Part shown: piece after piece, positions 1-12,200 of the stretch
Layout of the letters: each line of letters opens with the position of its first letter
Position numbering within the stretch: position 1 is the stretch's first letter
Origin: Lineus longissimus
Lineage: Eukaryota > Nemertea > Pilidiophora > Heteronemertea > Lineidae
Length of the DNA: 64,000 bases
Assembly (NCBI RefSeq): GCF_910592395.1
Contig: NC_088312.1
Span: 620,001 to 684,000, forward strand
Reading direction: 5' to 3'
Notes under the pieces: model-generated
The model's input: only the letters and a program-made list of their open reading frames with translations
Told to the model about the DNA's origin: nothing
Database searches by the model: none
Translations under genes and position numbers: made by a program

Positions 1-751
1 GTACCACAGGATTTCATTTGTCTCCACACCTCAAGATATGTTTCTACATCGCTGTATTAACTTTTTATTTTTAAACATGTTAAAAACGAAGTAAATCATT
101 TTCCACTTTCGTGTATTGTACTGTAAATAACTGCCTGGCATAGTTAATAAAATGATTATGCAAGTACTGTATTCGGTTTTCCTTGTCAAATAATATGTTT
201 GTGCTGGTTATCTTCAGGCCTTCATATACATGTTGTATGATCTGCCCTGATTGTTCCTGCTTTGTGGACAGACCCCTTCCTAGAGTGTTCCATCCTCTCA
301 TGCTTTGCAATCATAGCCTACATTGGTAGTGTCGCTTGGACGTTACAGAAGTCTTCCCCGACTTTAGTTTACGTAGGTGCAATGCCTCTGCATGTACATG
401 ACCTGGCAGCAGTCCATTGTGAAGGACATCAACACAACCGGTGCCTGTTGCTACTCTCCTGGACCAACGCGCTATCCCTATGTCCGGTGTCTCAAGGTCA
501 TGATGGCAATTCCTTGTAAGATTTTCCCATCCCACCCAATTGAAAATAGGAAGTGACCATTGATGGTCTGTTACACTCCTGGCAAAATTAAGAGTTGTGA
601 TCTCACAGTCTTCTGAACCTGGCTGCAAGAGCACCTGATACCCTAGTGTTCATGACAGATCTGTAAACCTGGTCTCCCACAGGTCTCTGGTTGGTTCTGC
701 CTACATGTGGCCGATATTTCCGGCCAGTGGCCAAATTAGCAGGCATACAGG

Positions 752-953
752 CACCTGCAAGCACATAGAATTAAGGATAAGCAAGGAATAATGTTATAGT
801 AGAGTGATAAACTCAAGGAATGGCTTTTAATGACGGAATGACGGAATATATTTACAATTTACAGAACACGAATATGTACATACCTGCAAGCACATAGAAT
901 TAAGGATAAGCAAGGAATAATGTTATAGTAGAGTGATAAACTCAAGGAATGGC
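752..953. repeat. Direct duplication, two ~70-bp copies
   Basis: A block of about 70 bases starting cctgcaagcacatagaatta occurs at about 752-822 and again at about 883-953, nearly identical, with about 60 bases between the copies. The rest of 1-1225 shows no convincing exon, only short open frames without domain signals. Confidence 0.85.
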
Positions 954-1225
954 ACTGGGCCACACCAAACATTCACTTAAATAGGTATAAGTATATATAT
1001 ATTATGTAATGATTAAAGGTATTAAAGAGCATTAAAACTAGTGTATTGAAAAAGGCAAGACCAGCTTGTGCTGCCATCTGCAATGGGCAGCACAACTATT
1101 AAAGACATTAACCCATTCTCCCACATACAGCACAAACAGCATGAACCAGCTCTATCTGGTTGTGACTCTGTCCTTCATAGGACAAGACAAGATTATAAAT
1201 GCAAAGTATTTGATTTCAATTCATT

Positions 1226-1231
1226 TTTATT
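1226..1231 (-). terminator. Poly(A) signal for the DUF6314 gene
   Basis: TTTATT on the plus strand reads AATAAA on the minus strand, about 280 bases beyond the stop codon of the DUF6314 exon. Assignment to that transcript is inferred from position and orientation. Confidence 0.4.
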
Positions 1232-1511
1232 ATGCCGCCTAAAAAAACAAGTGTCTACTCTTGGTTAAATAATACACAAACTCTGCTTGAGACCGTGATC
1301 ATGCCATGATTCATAACCTGAATGTGCAAAAAGCTCCATTCTAAACAAAACCAGAGGCACCACAAACTGACGGGTACATTTTCTTTCAAAATTATGTGTT
1401 TTTGAACCAATTCTGACATGAATCATTTTGTGCAAATGAGACAATTGTTTGGACTTGGGATAACTTTCTATTTTCCATGCATGATCACATCCACAGCAAA
1501 GCCCAAACAAG

Positions 1512-2165
1512 TCAAATTGGTTCTTTCAGTCTTTCATATATTGTGTGTATTTCATAAGATTTCTGTGGTCCAGTAACGCTCCACTTTGAACTATAACGAT
1601 TTTCATTGATAATGTCAATTATGCCTTTATAAGTGTCTGGTTTACATTCATGCTCGACACGCGCGGTTGCGCTACTTAGATTTGTCTCGTCACCAGCAGA
1701 GGGAGCACCGTTAGGATATTCAAACATCAGTTCATGGAAGAAGCCATTTTCCATAAAACTGGAAGATATGAAGTTTGCGATTGGATCAGTTGCTGCATTC
1801 ATGTCCTTTTTAGTAGTGCAGTGATAAATCTGGATCGGTTTGGCCTTGGGGAACTCGTAGAGATACTGGCGTGTGACGTCTCCCGATGCAGTGACATTTT
1901 CTTTATTGTCTAAATATCCTTTCTCCCGATAGAGCAGCCATTGTGATTGAGAACGGTCTTCTTTATCAAGCAGGCTTGTTGCCACTGGTTCCTCATATTC
2001 CCATGGTAGGAACGAGGCACGCCCATCACAGATACTCGCCAGGAGGCCTCCACCAGTCAAGGCACGAACCTCTCGATCAATCCGCCATTTGCCACGAACA
2101 AATTGTAGGAGCAATCTCTTGTCAATGAAGTGATACATCTTGTTGGCTAGTCGAATGGCTGCCTG
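1512..2165 (-). CDS. DUF6314 family protein, terminal exon
   Basis: Minus-strand exon with a good acceptor (TTTTCAG) just above 2165 and a stop at 1512. The first in-frame ATG is at 2138, giving 208 aa. The frame is also open upstream to the acceptor (AAIRLANK), so an earlier coding exon is possible. Motifs of the DUF6314 family appear in order: RGKWRIDREV near the start, LLYREKGYL, RQYLYEF, FFHEL, EHECKPDTYKG, and WSVTGPQKSYEIHTIYER at the end. The His-Cys-Asp-Tyr and GPxKxY signatures are the family core. The biochemical function of the family is not known to me. The length is close to complete for a family of about 150-200 aa. It is divergent from the SLC5 gene that starts at 3206, so a shared promoter is plausible. 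Confidence 0.75.
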   Translation of the reverse strand, partial: QAAIRLANKMYHFIDKRLLLQFVRGKWRIDREVRALTGGGLLASICDGRASFLPWEYEEPVATSLLDKEDRSQSQWLLYREKGYLDNKENVTASGDVTRQYLYEFPKAKPIQIYHCTTKKDMNAATDPIANFISSSFMENGFFHELMFEYPNGAPSAGDETNLSSATARVEHECKPDTYKGIIDIINENRYSSKWSVTGPQKSYEIHTIYERLKEPI

Positions 2166-3205
2166 AAAACAAAGAGACTGAAAATTATTCTCATCAAGAT
2201 CAAATAAAATCCAAATATATCATAAAAGGCAAACACATTTCTTACAATTACCACCAACATGACCTACAACAAGTGACTACAACAAGTGACTACTTAGTAG
2301 ACCTTGCAGTTCTACTAAGTATTTTATGCGGACATCACTTTTTTGCTGCAAAATCGGCGAGGAGCCGCCCCAACATTCAAGGACAGGCCTGAACGACTTC
2401 TAGCCGTTTTTTACAGTGACGGTGACCAAAATTTCTACAACTGCCCAAGTATACTGAACAGACCAAAAGCAAACATAATCACATCGATGATAGCTTCTTC
2501 TGGTTTTACTTGGGACCCCCATCAACATTGAAAACTTTGGCAAGTAAACTTGAATTAAATGTGGAATAAAACTCAATAAACTCACTACAACGTGTACATG
2601 GTGTACATTGGTGTACAAATATAGGAAGAAGTAAACAGCGTCAATATTTTCCACACTTGCCGGGACTACTAGTTAGTCCTATTGGTGGCAGCTATGATAG
2701 ACAGTTGACCTGCAACGCACCTGAAATGTATGGGGTCAACACCATGAGATTAATGCCGCGAGAATTTGCACTGCGTATAAGGGTTTTGGAATGTTAGTAG
2801 GTTGAAATAAAGAAAAGCTGTGATCGGCAACGGTCGTCAGTACCATGTTTGGGGCGTTTGGGGTTCATGGAATAACTCGTCCCCCGTTTCCCCCTTAGGG
2901 GGAAAAGACGGGGTGATTTTAATTTTTTAGCTCAGATGGCGCTAGCTGGGGGGGGGGGGGGTTCCTGTCAAAATTATTAGGCTGATTAGATGCAGAGGTG
3001 CATAAATTTGCACTATGCTTCCTGTGTCTCTTGTGAGAGTGCAGTATTTCTTTAATACATTCGCAATCGGCGCTCCATATTGACCTCCAACGCCTGAGCA
3101 TGCATAAACTCCGGTAGTAGTGTGTTACACACAGATCTACACGCATGGAGAAATGGAGATTTGTCTCTTCTCGAGGAAAATATGTGCTAAAACCACATCG
3201 TAGAG
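2166..3205. promoter_or_regulatory. Intergenic region between divergent genes
   Basis: Between the DUF6314 exon (minus) and the SLC5 start (plus). No exon is recognised, although a 5' exon of the DUF6314 gene may lie here. It contains a 12-base G run near 2949 and a short duplicated word (caacaagtgactac) near 2265. It probably contains both transcription starts; no TATA box is assigned. Confidence 0.3.
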
Positions 3206-6200
3206 ATGGGAATGTCAGAAATACTTCGATTCCACTGGGCAGACTATATACTTTTTGTGATAGTGCTAATTGTGAGCGCTGCGATTGGAGTTTATTATGG
3301 ATTTACGGGACTGCGACAGAAAACCACTTCAGAGTTTTTTCTGGGGGGTCGAAACATGCCCTTTTTTCCTGTGACTATTTCCATCCTGGCCAGCTTCATC
3401 TCTGCTGTGTCGATTCTTGGGACCCCAGCTGAGATTTACACATTTGGAATAATCTACGTTTTACTGAGTCTGTCTTATTTCGTCGCCTTCCCGGTCTCCG
3501 TACACATCTATCTGCCCATGTTCCACAAGTTGAACTTGACGAGTTGTCATGAGGTGAGTACATTGCATTCGCTTATGCTTAAACTTTTCACTCTATATTG
3601 TTCTTTCAAATGCAATCACCCATGAATGTTCAAATACTATTGTTTTCAGAAGAACTTCTTTTAGACGTTGCCCATCTAAATACCTTACCGGCCATCCCCT
3701 GTCACCTTGGACAAGTCACTTTATTTTTCTAATCTAAAACATTAGTCTAATGTCAATTGTCATATCATCTGATTCACTTGTCCTTGGACATACCACTTTA
3801 CTTTTCTGATGTTATAATGATCTGTTCACTTGTGTTGTATCATCGGATTCACCTGTCCTTGGACAGGCAACTTTTCTTGTGTTAAATCATCTGTTCTTGT
3901 CCTTGGACAGGCCACTTTGCCTATGTTATAGCATCTGATTAACTTGTCCTTGGACAGGCCACTTTGCTGTTTTATATCATCTGTTGATTTGTCCTTGGTC
4001 AATGTTGGACAGGCCACTTTGCTCGTGTTATATCATCTGGTTCACTTGTCCTTAGACCACCTCACTTTTCCCATCTAGACCACCTCATGACCTCACTTTT
4101 CCCATCTAGACCACCTCACTTTTCCCATCTAGACCATGCTGTCAAGGGTGACAGGTGACTAAATGGTGCAGGTAGCCTTTTGCAACCTGACCTCATGTTA
4201 GTTCATCAGCATACTGTTTACACATCCTCGAAATTGATCAAAGTGGACAGTGTCTTTTGTGTAAAATAGGAGTGGGCATGATGACAATGACCCCACATAC
4301 AGGTGGGCCGACATTCTTTCAGTACATGATCCCATTTCTTATGCTAATTTTGTTTCCCAGAAATCAATGTTTGATTTTATTGTTGCAATGGAAATTTGAC
4401 TGTTTATAGGCTATAAACTCAATACTTCTGGCTGCAGTCTTGCATTCTTTTGCATCACTCACTAGACCATGGGGTATGATTGATCATCTAACAAAACCTT
4501 AACCAATTGACAGGGAGAGATGCAGCCTCTTTTGTAAGGCGTGGGTAGATGACTTACAAAAATTCGACACTAATCACATCAGCTACTCTGTTGCTGTGGG
4601 CTTATATATCAGATTTTGTGCGAGAATTTGAAATGCGCTGACTTGAGTCATCATTTACATTAGTAAAAAAATCTCGTCATTTCAGACTAGACTTTTAAAA
4701 TCATAAAATGTAGCTCACAGACTTTGTTTTTTATCATCGTTGACTGAAAATAGTGTATTTGTAATCACATTCCTTGTATCGATTGATGTCTATGCCAAGC
4801 TTAAAAATGTCAAGTTCGGGATTAGTTTCAAAGCCTTTCCATGTTACTGCTTCCTACTCAGCACCAACCTACACATTTCAGTACAATGTACTTTGGCATT
4901 TACATATTTAGGTTAACCCTTCACTGACAAACTTTCCCCAACACCAGTAATGTGTTGACTCATTGGTGTTTGGCTTTATGCATTACATTTTATTACTTCG
5001 GTTTGACTGGTATGTAAGTTTACGAAGTAATTTGGGAATTTCATCGAGGTTTTTGCAGTTGACTTTCAGTCTGTATGGCTTGACATTTTCATAAATCACA
5101 TGCATTCAATCTACGTATCAATATTTGCATATTGCTCGATGCTAATCAAGGTTGAATGCAACAAAAATAGCCTCAGTGCGTGCCTCACCCGTTACCATAG
5201 CAACCGTATATATGTCACTCATGGACTCTGGTCTTGTTCTTGCAGTACCTCGAGTTGCGGTTCAATGCTCTAATACGCATATTAGTCTCAATCTTATTTA
5301 TCATCCAAATGGTGAGTATTCCTATAATCATTCCATCACTTTCACTTCCGTTTTGTCTGCCTCGGAGGAAAATGGACTTCGTTCACGTTACGGAAGACGA
5401 TGACATCATTCTGACGTTTATCAGTTTATCGATTCTCAAATAAAAGGATCCCTTTCCGATGTTGATTTTTGTCTATTTTAAGCTTGTTTATTCTATTGTT
5501 AATTTTATTGACGTCATTAGTTTCGAGGTTTGGGATTTTCCTTTAATCTTGCATTTATATTTATAAACCTGGTAGTTATTTATAAACTTTGCATAGAGAA
5601 CGGGACTTTGAAATCAATGTCTCATGTGAGGGGAAGCCTGCCCATGGCATTCAACTTCACCCTACTTTACCTCAATACCAAAATAGAGAGTTTTTGATAA
5701 GATTCAATCATCAAAGCTTCAAGTGATGAACTGAATTACACAAATTGTATTGCTCCATTCACAAATTTTTATAAAGTTTTGTTTATCGCTTCTGTCTGTC
5801 ATACTTTTGAATGATGAAATTCTCCTGTTCTTGCAGCTGATGTACATGGCCGTGGTGATCTATGCTCCAGCATTAGCGTTTAGTCAAGGTAAGTTATAGA
5901 CCCATGATATATCAAGTGCTTGGTTGGTTGGGAAGGTTGCGGGGGGTCTCAGCTATTGCCACCTGAGTTGCACTTGTCATTGAGTAGCTAATGTAGGGCC
6001 ATTGATCAACCAAATGGACAGTATGGAGGACAGCTCAGCCACACAGCCCAGAATCATAGGTTGTGACGGTATGGAGGACAGCTCAGCCACACAGCCCAGA
6101 GTCACAGGTTGTGACGGTATGGAGGACAGCTCAGCCACACAGCCCAGTCACAGGTTGTGACGGTATGGAGGACAGCTCAGCAACACAGCCCAGAGTCACA

Positions 6201-9200
6201 TGTTGTGAAGGTATGGACGACAGCTCAGCCACACAGCCCAGAGTCACAGGTTGTGACGGTATGGAGGACAGCTCAGCCACACAGCCCAGAGTCACAGGTT
6301 GTGACGGTATGGAGGACAGCTCAGCCACACAGCCCAGAGTCACAGGTTGTGACGGTATGGAGGACAGCTCAGCCACACAGCCCAGAGTCACAGGTTGTGA
6401 CGGTATGGAGGACAGCTCAGCCACACAGCCCAGAGTCACAGGCTGTGAAGGTATGGACGACAGCTCAGCCACACAGCCCAGAGTCACAGGTTGTGACGGT
6501 ATGGAGGAGCTCAGCCACACAGCCCAGAGTCACAGGTTGTGACGGTATGGAGGACAGCTCAGCCACACAGCCCAGAGTCATAGGTTGTGACGGTATTGAG
6601 GACAGCTCAGCCACACAGCCCAGAGTCATAGGTTGTGACGGTATTGAGGACAGCTCAGCCACACAGCCCAGGATCATAGGTTGTGATGGTATGGAGGACA
6701 GCTCAGCCACACAGCCCAGAGTCACAGGTTGTGACGGTATGGAGGACAGCTCAGCCACACAGCCCAGGATCATAGGTTGTGACGGTATGGAGGACAGCTC
6801 AGCCACACAGCCCAGAGTCACAGGTTGTGACGGTATGGAGGACAGCTCAGCCACACAGCCCAGGATCATAGGTTGTGACGGTATGGAGGACAGCTCAGCC
6901 ACACAGCCCAGAGTCACAGGTTGTGACGGTATGGAGGACAGCTCAGCCACACAGCCCAGGATCATAGGTTGTGACGGTATGGAGGACAGCTCAGCCACAC
7001 AGCCCAGAGTCACAGGTTGTGACGGTATGGAGAACAGCTCAGCCACACAGCCCAGAGTCACAGGTTGTGACGATATTGAGGACAGCTCAGCCACACAGCC
7101 CAGAGTCACAGGTTGTGACGATATGGAGGACAAGCCTTTATCAAGAGTATTTGAAAAAGCTATTTCTAATTTCTAATATTCAATCTCTTGATATGTGTGA
7201 TTTGAGCGAATCATTTGTATCTGTGGTGATGCATTTATCTGCAATATGTGCCTGGTTCTTGCGTGGGAAATACTCGATCACTATTGATCTATTGGTAACG
7301 TCATTCAGAGCGCTGTTTATAGCATCCAGGCGTATCCTTGAAACGGAAATCTCCACGTTCGTCAGGCATGTCTATTTATATCCTACGGATTGTAAATCCT
7401 CGAGCGTAACAATTGATTCAAGAGTTTGTTTGAAAATATGCGTATCATAAAAAATATAGCATGTTATCGTATGTGAAGCTATTTTGGGCACCTTGATTCA
7501 CCTGAGAGTACGTCAAAAACTATGCAGAATGCCAAATAAACAACTCAATGAAGTCGGAAGTTAGTATACACTAATAGTAATAATACAAAGTTCATCTTCA
7601 GGCAAAATGATTCAGTTCGTCTCCTTTTTTCAGTGAGTGGTCTCGCAACTTGGATCTCCATACTCTCCATTGGTATTGTCTGCACATTTTACACTTCACT
7701 GGTAAGTGAACTTACCATCCAAGATGGCTGATGTCAGTCCAAGATGGCTGATGTCAGTCCAAGATGGCTGATGTCAGTCCAAGATGGCTGATGTCAGTCC
7801 AAGATGGCTGATGTCAGTCCAAGATGGTTGATGTCAGTCCAAGATGGTTGATGTCAGTCCAAGATGGTTGATGTCAGTCCAAGATGGCTGATGTCAGTCC
7901 AAGATGGCTGATGTCAGTCCAAGATGGTTGATGTCAGTCCAAGATGGCTGATTTCTTGAGAGACAGAGAGATTGACATGACCTGTGCTGACTTAATCAAG
8001 TTCAATCAATGTTGTTTCATAATACTGTGTTTGTCTTGATGGAGGCCCAATCATGCTGATCAATAAGTAACCTGGTATGTACAGCACATCACATGATCTC
8101 CCATAGAACCAGCTAATTAGTTCTATCTCAGAATGGGAGGTGTCAATAAACATCCAAACAAACCCAACATCTTCAAATACACAGCGCGTGGCATTACATC
8201 AAATATGATGATTTGTTGGATGTGGCTTTGAGTATCCTTAGATTTCATGTCAGTCATGTCAGCCAGAGACGAAGTCACTCGGCCAATTGTAAATGGACCT
8301 GAAATGTTATTTTTCACTCAACATAATATGCACATTTGGTTTACCAGGGCGGTATGAAGGCAGTGATGTGGACGGATGTCTTCCAGATGTTTGTAGTCTA
8401 TGCAGGCTTGCTCACTGTCATTATCCAGGGTACAATAGCTGTTGGTGGTGCTGATAAGGTGTGGGCCAGGGCCAAGGAGGGTAGCAGATTAAAAATATTA
8501 GAGTGAGTATCGTACATCGCTAGTTTGTTCTCTGGATTAGCACACTTAGACTTAAGAACTGCGCTTTTGAGTTATAAATACAATAACAATCAGATAATAC
8601 ATGATGGAGGCAAGCTAACACTGGTGTAATAAGATCAGTGCAGTTCCTGTTTCCGGCCTAACCAGAAATGGCATGATGCACATGTTGCAGGTCAGCAGTA
8701 TCACAGGCTAAAACACAAGTTTGGTAGATCACCACTCCAGAACCTCCAACAACTTGATGCTAATATGGTTATCATGATTTCAGCTATGATGCCGATCCGT
8801 TGAAACGTCACTCCTTCTGGACTCTCTTCATTGGCGGCTCTTTCACATGTCTTACCATCTACGGCTCAAATCAAGCCATGGTACAGCGATACCTCTCCAT
8901 GAAGAAACTCAGAGACGCACAAAAGTAAGCCAGTCTTCTTCAGTAATTCTCTTGAGGGGCGTCCCCCTTCATTGAACATGCAGTCTAGAAACAGGAGCTG
9001 ATAGATGTGATCTCGACAACAATGTTGAAAGACATTCTCGAATTGCTTGAGGAGAAAGGGCCACAAGACCATCCAGCCACACTGCTTCGCCGGGGATCAA
9101 GGGAAGGCCTAACGTTTTCATGATGATTCCCTTTTCTTTGCAGAGCTCTGTACTTTGCTCTTGGCACCACATTCCTCTTCTTCATCATGCTGAACGTGAC

Positions 9201-12200
9201 AGGCCTGGTGATGTACGCGTATTACCATAACTGTGACCCCAAGCTGGCTGGCCTCGTCACCAGAGGAGATCAGGTGAGTGCTGCCCCCTGGAAACAAGTC
9301 ACGAGTACTTCGCCATTGCAGGTGTAAAGAGAATCATATTGATGTAAAAGCTTTTCAACGAGCTTTAGGCTCTCTGTTGTTTAGTTTGAACTTGGCTATA
9401 CTTTGAGCCACTTTGCTATTATGACAGCAGGCTAGCAGCTGCAGTAATGTTCACTACTGGCTTAGAGAAAAAGTGTGACTGGTCTGCCTGATGCCAGCAT
9501 GGATGGAAGCTGCTAAACTTGTTATGAATCATGCCATCTTTCAGATTCTTCCTCATCTCGTCCTTGAGATTTTCCACAAGCTGCCCGGCATCGCTGGTTT
9601 GTTCATGGCCTGTGTTTTCAGCGCGGCACTCAGCACCGTTTCATCTGGTCTCAATTCCCTGGCGACAGTCGTCCTCGAAGATTTGGTCAAACCCATCTAC
9701 AGATTCAGGAAGAGACAAAACTTGGATGAAACAACAGCTACCATCATTTCAAAAATATTAGGTAGGCTTTGACTCTTTGCCAAGAATTCACTATCAAACC
9801 GATTCAGAGGTGAAAACTTTTGATTGCTCATGAGAAATAGTGCAAGCTTGGTTGTGTATCGGCAGAGCCTTGGTAAAAGATTAACACAGTCAAATATGAT
9901 CTGAGTAGGAACTAGTTCGCCAAAGGAAGTTTCATGGTTCAAGTATAGGGTGAACAACTTTGCGTTTGAAGAGTAGAGCCCAGGTTTCAAGGGGAACCTC
10001 CCTTAGTGGACACCTTTGTTAGCAGGACACAACAAATCTCATGTCTCTTTCCAGCGATTACCCTTGGTGTCGTGATCATCGCGCTAGCGTTCCTGTCGAT
10101 AGTGATGCCCTCCACTCTAGTCCAGATAGCCATGAGTATCTTTGGGATGCTTGGCGGTCCCATTTTAGCCATATTTACCGTCGGGATGTTTCTACCGTTT
10201 GTAAATTCTTGGGTAAGTATGTTTGTGACCTGTGAAAAAGGTTTGCTTGCATATCCAAGAAAGAAGCCAGATATCAATCTGTACAGTTTGAGTTTGTCAT
10301 GATATTTCTGAATGAAGTGGCATAAATATCATAGGAAAGTCCTACGGTGATTTAAAATAGGTGTGAAACTGTTCTCTTTCCAGGGTGCTACAGCTGGTCT
10401 TCTGTGCAGCACAGTCATCTCTCTCTGGTTGGGGATTGGTGCCGTCATCTACAGTCATCCATTACCGTCATTGCCCGTAACAACCAAGGGATGTAACCAA
10501 TCAGACATCACCATCATCACTAACGGCGATATGCTCAACCTGAGCACTGCAGCTTACATTCCTGCCACCACCACATCATCCATCACTGCCAATGCACGTA
10601 TTTATAGCAGAAGATATCACCAAGGGTACGAGTTACATTTCTTTGTCATCTGACACTGGTATATTCTCCTCATCTACTGGGTTGTGACAGTGCAGGAATG
10701 CTCGATCTGAATATTGACACATAGCACATTTACATCAGTGGTATTCATTCAAGAAGATGCCAATACTTTGTGTCATGATTCCAATTTGAAGGGAAAATTA
10801 GTGGAAACCATATGCATGAACTCACATATACAAGTTACATCTTGGGTTGTTGAAAGTTCTTTACCGCTTGATTTCTTCTACTTTCAGGTTTGAATTCATC
10901 GACATCTATAAAATCTCCTACTTGTACTACAGTCTCATTGCTCTGGTAGTCACACTGGTGATCTCATCGTTAGTCAGCTTAGCGACTGGTGAGTAGCGAC
11001 ATGTTGACAGACGTTCAAGGCTCTGACAACGCTCAGCCCTTAGGTCTTCCCCCCCATGTGGTCGTCGTGTTGCAGCCAGTATGCATTGGCTCCCAGCTCC
11101 TTGCCTGCATTGTGCTCTGCTGTATCACACAGTGAAAGCCGTTGCCCAAGACAGGTTCAATATGGGTGTCATCTCTTCATCAGAACTCCATTGTATGTTC
11201 CACAAGGAACCGATAGCCACCATCTGTTTTTGGCCCTTCATATGACATGAAGCGAGCGCTACCATTTATTGCTATGCAGTGATTTCTCTTGGCAACAATG
11301 GCAGAAGCTCTTTTACTTAGCTGATGCTTTGATATATTAACATTGCAGGTTGTAATAAAGACCATGTTTTAGATCGGCGGTTATTTCATCGGTGGTGTGG
11401 AAGAAGGAGAGAAGAAGAACCAGAGGTAAGGATCATCGCGTGAAGTGTTAGTGGAAACACTCATCATCATCGTTGACTTCTGGGCCCGGTTTCTCAGTTG
11501 GCATTAGCTGTAACGTTGACATTAAGTCATAACGCTTTGGTTGGAAATGAAATTTTCTGAAGGAGAAAACACTTAGTTGAGTTGGTGTTTGTCTGTAACG
11601 CTGATTGAACAACTGGGCCCTGACCTCAGTGATTAACAACTCTCATCTAACCACCTTAACAATCTCTTCGGCTCCAATTTCTAAAGGTAGGGTTCACCTA
11701 GACTGGTTCCATCACCGTAGGTTAGTGCTAAGAGTTTGCAGAATGTCCTGTTCCAGCCTTTCCTTTGGCCAAGGCTTCTTATAATGTAACAGCCTTGATG
11801 ACCGAGATCAATATGATGGAACTTGTTGATCAAGTGGTCAAGTTGTGGGTTGGTTAAGGGGCAACTTTCATTCATACTCTTTCTTTATGGACAGGACTTC
11901 TCTGTCTTTTCTATTTGAATTGAACTGGTGTTTTCATGTCTCTATTGATTTGATTATTGCTGGCTTCTCAATGCTTTCAATGTATTTGCTTTAGTTTAGG
12001 TATGCGTGTAGCACAAACTTGATCGTGCTTCAAGATCACTGCGCTGCAATCTGCAGCAATGGGTACCAGCACCATTCAAAGTGTGCCTTCATGACAGCCA
12101 CACCAGTCAGTGTTATGCCTTCATGACAGCCACACCAGTCAGTGTTATGCCTTCATGACAGCCACACCAGTCAGTGTTATGCCTTCATGACAACCACACC

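Noticed and set aside
6063..7450. Long repetitive open frames on both strands (up to 339 codons)
   Set aside because: They follow the 48-bp minisatellite, whose length is a multiple of three, and lie within an SLC5 intron.
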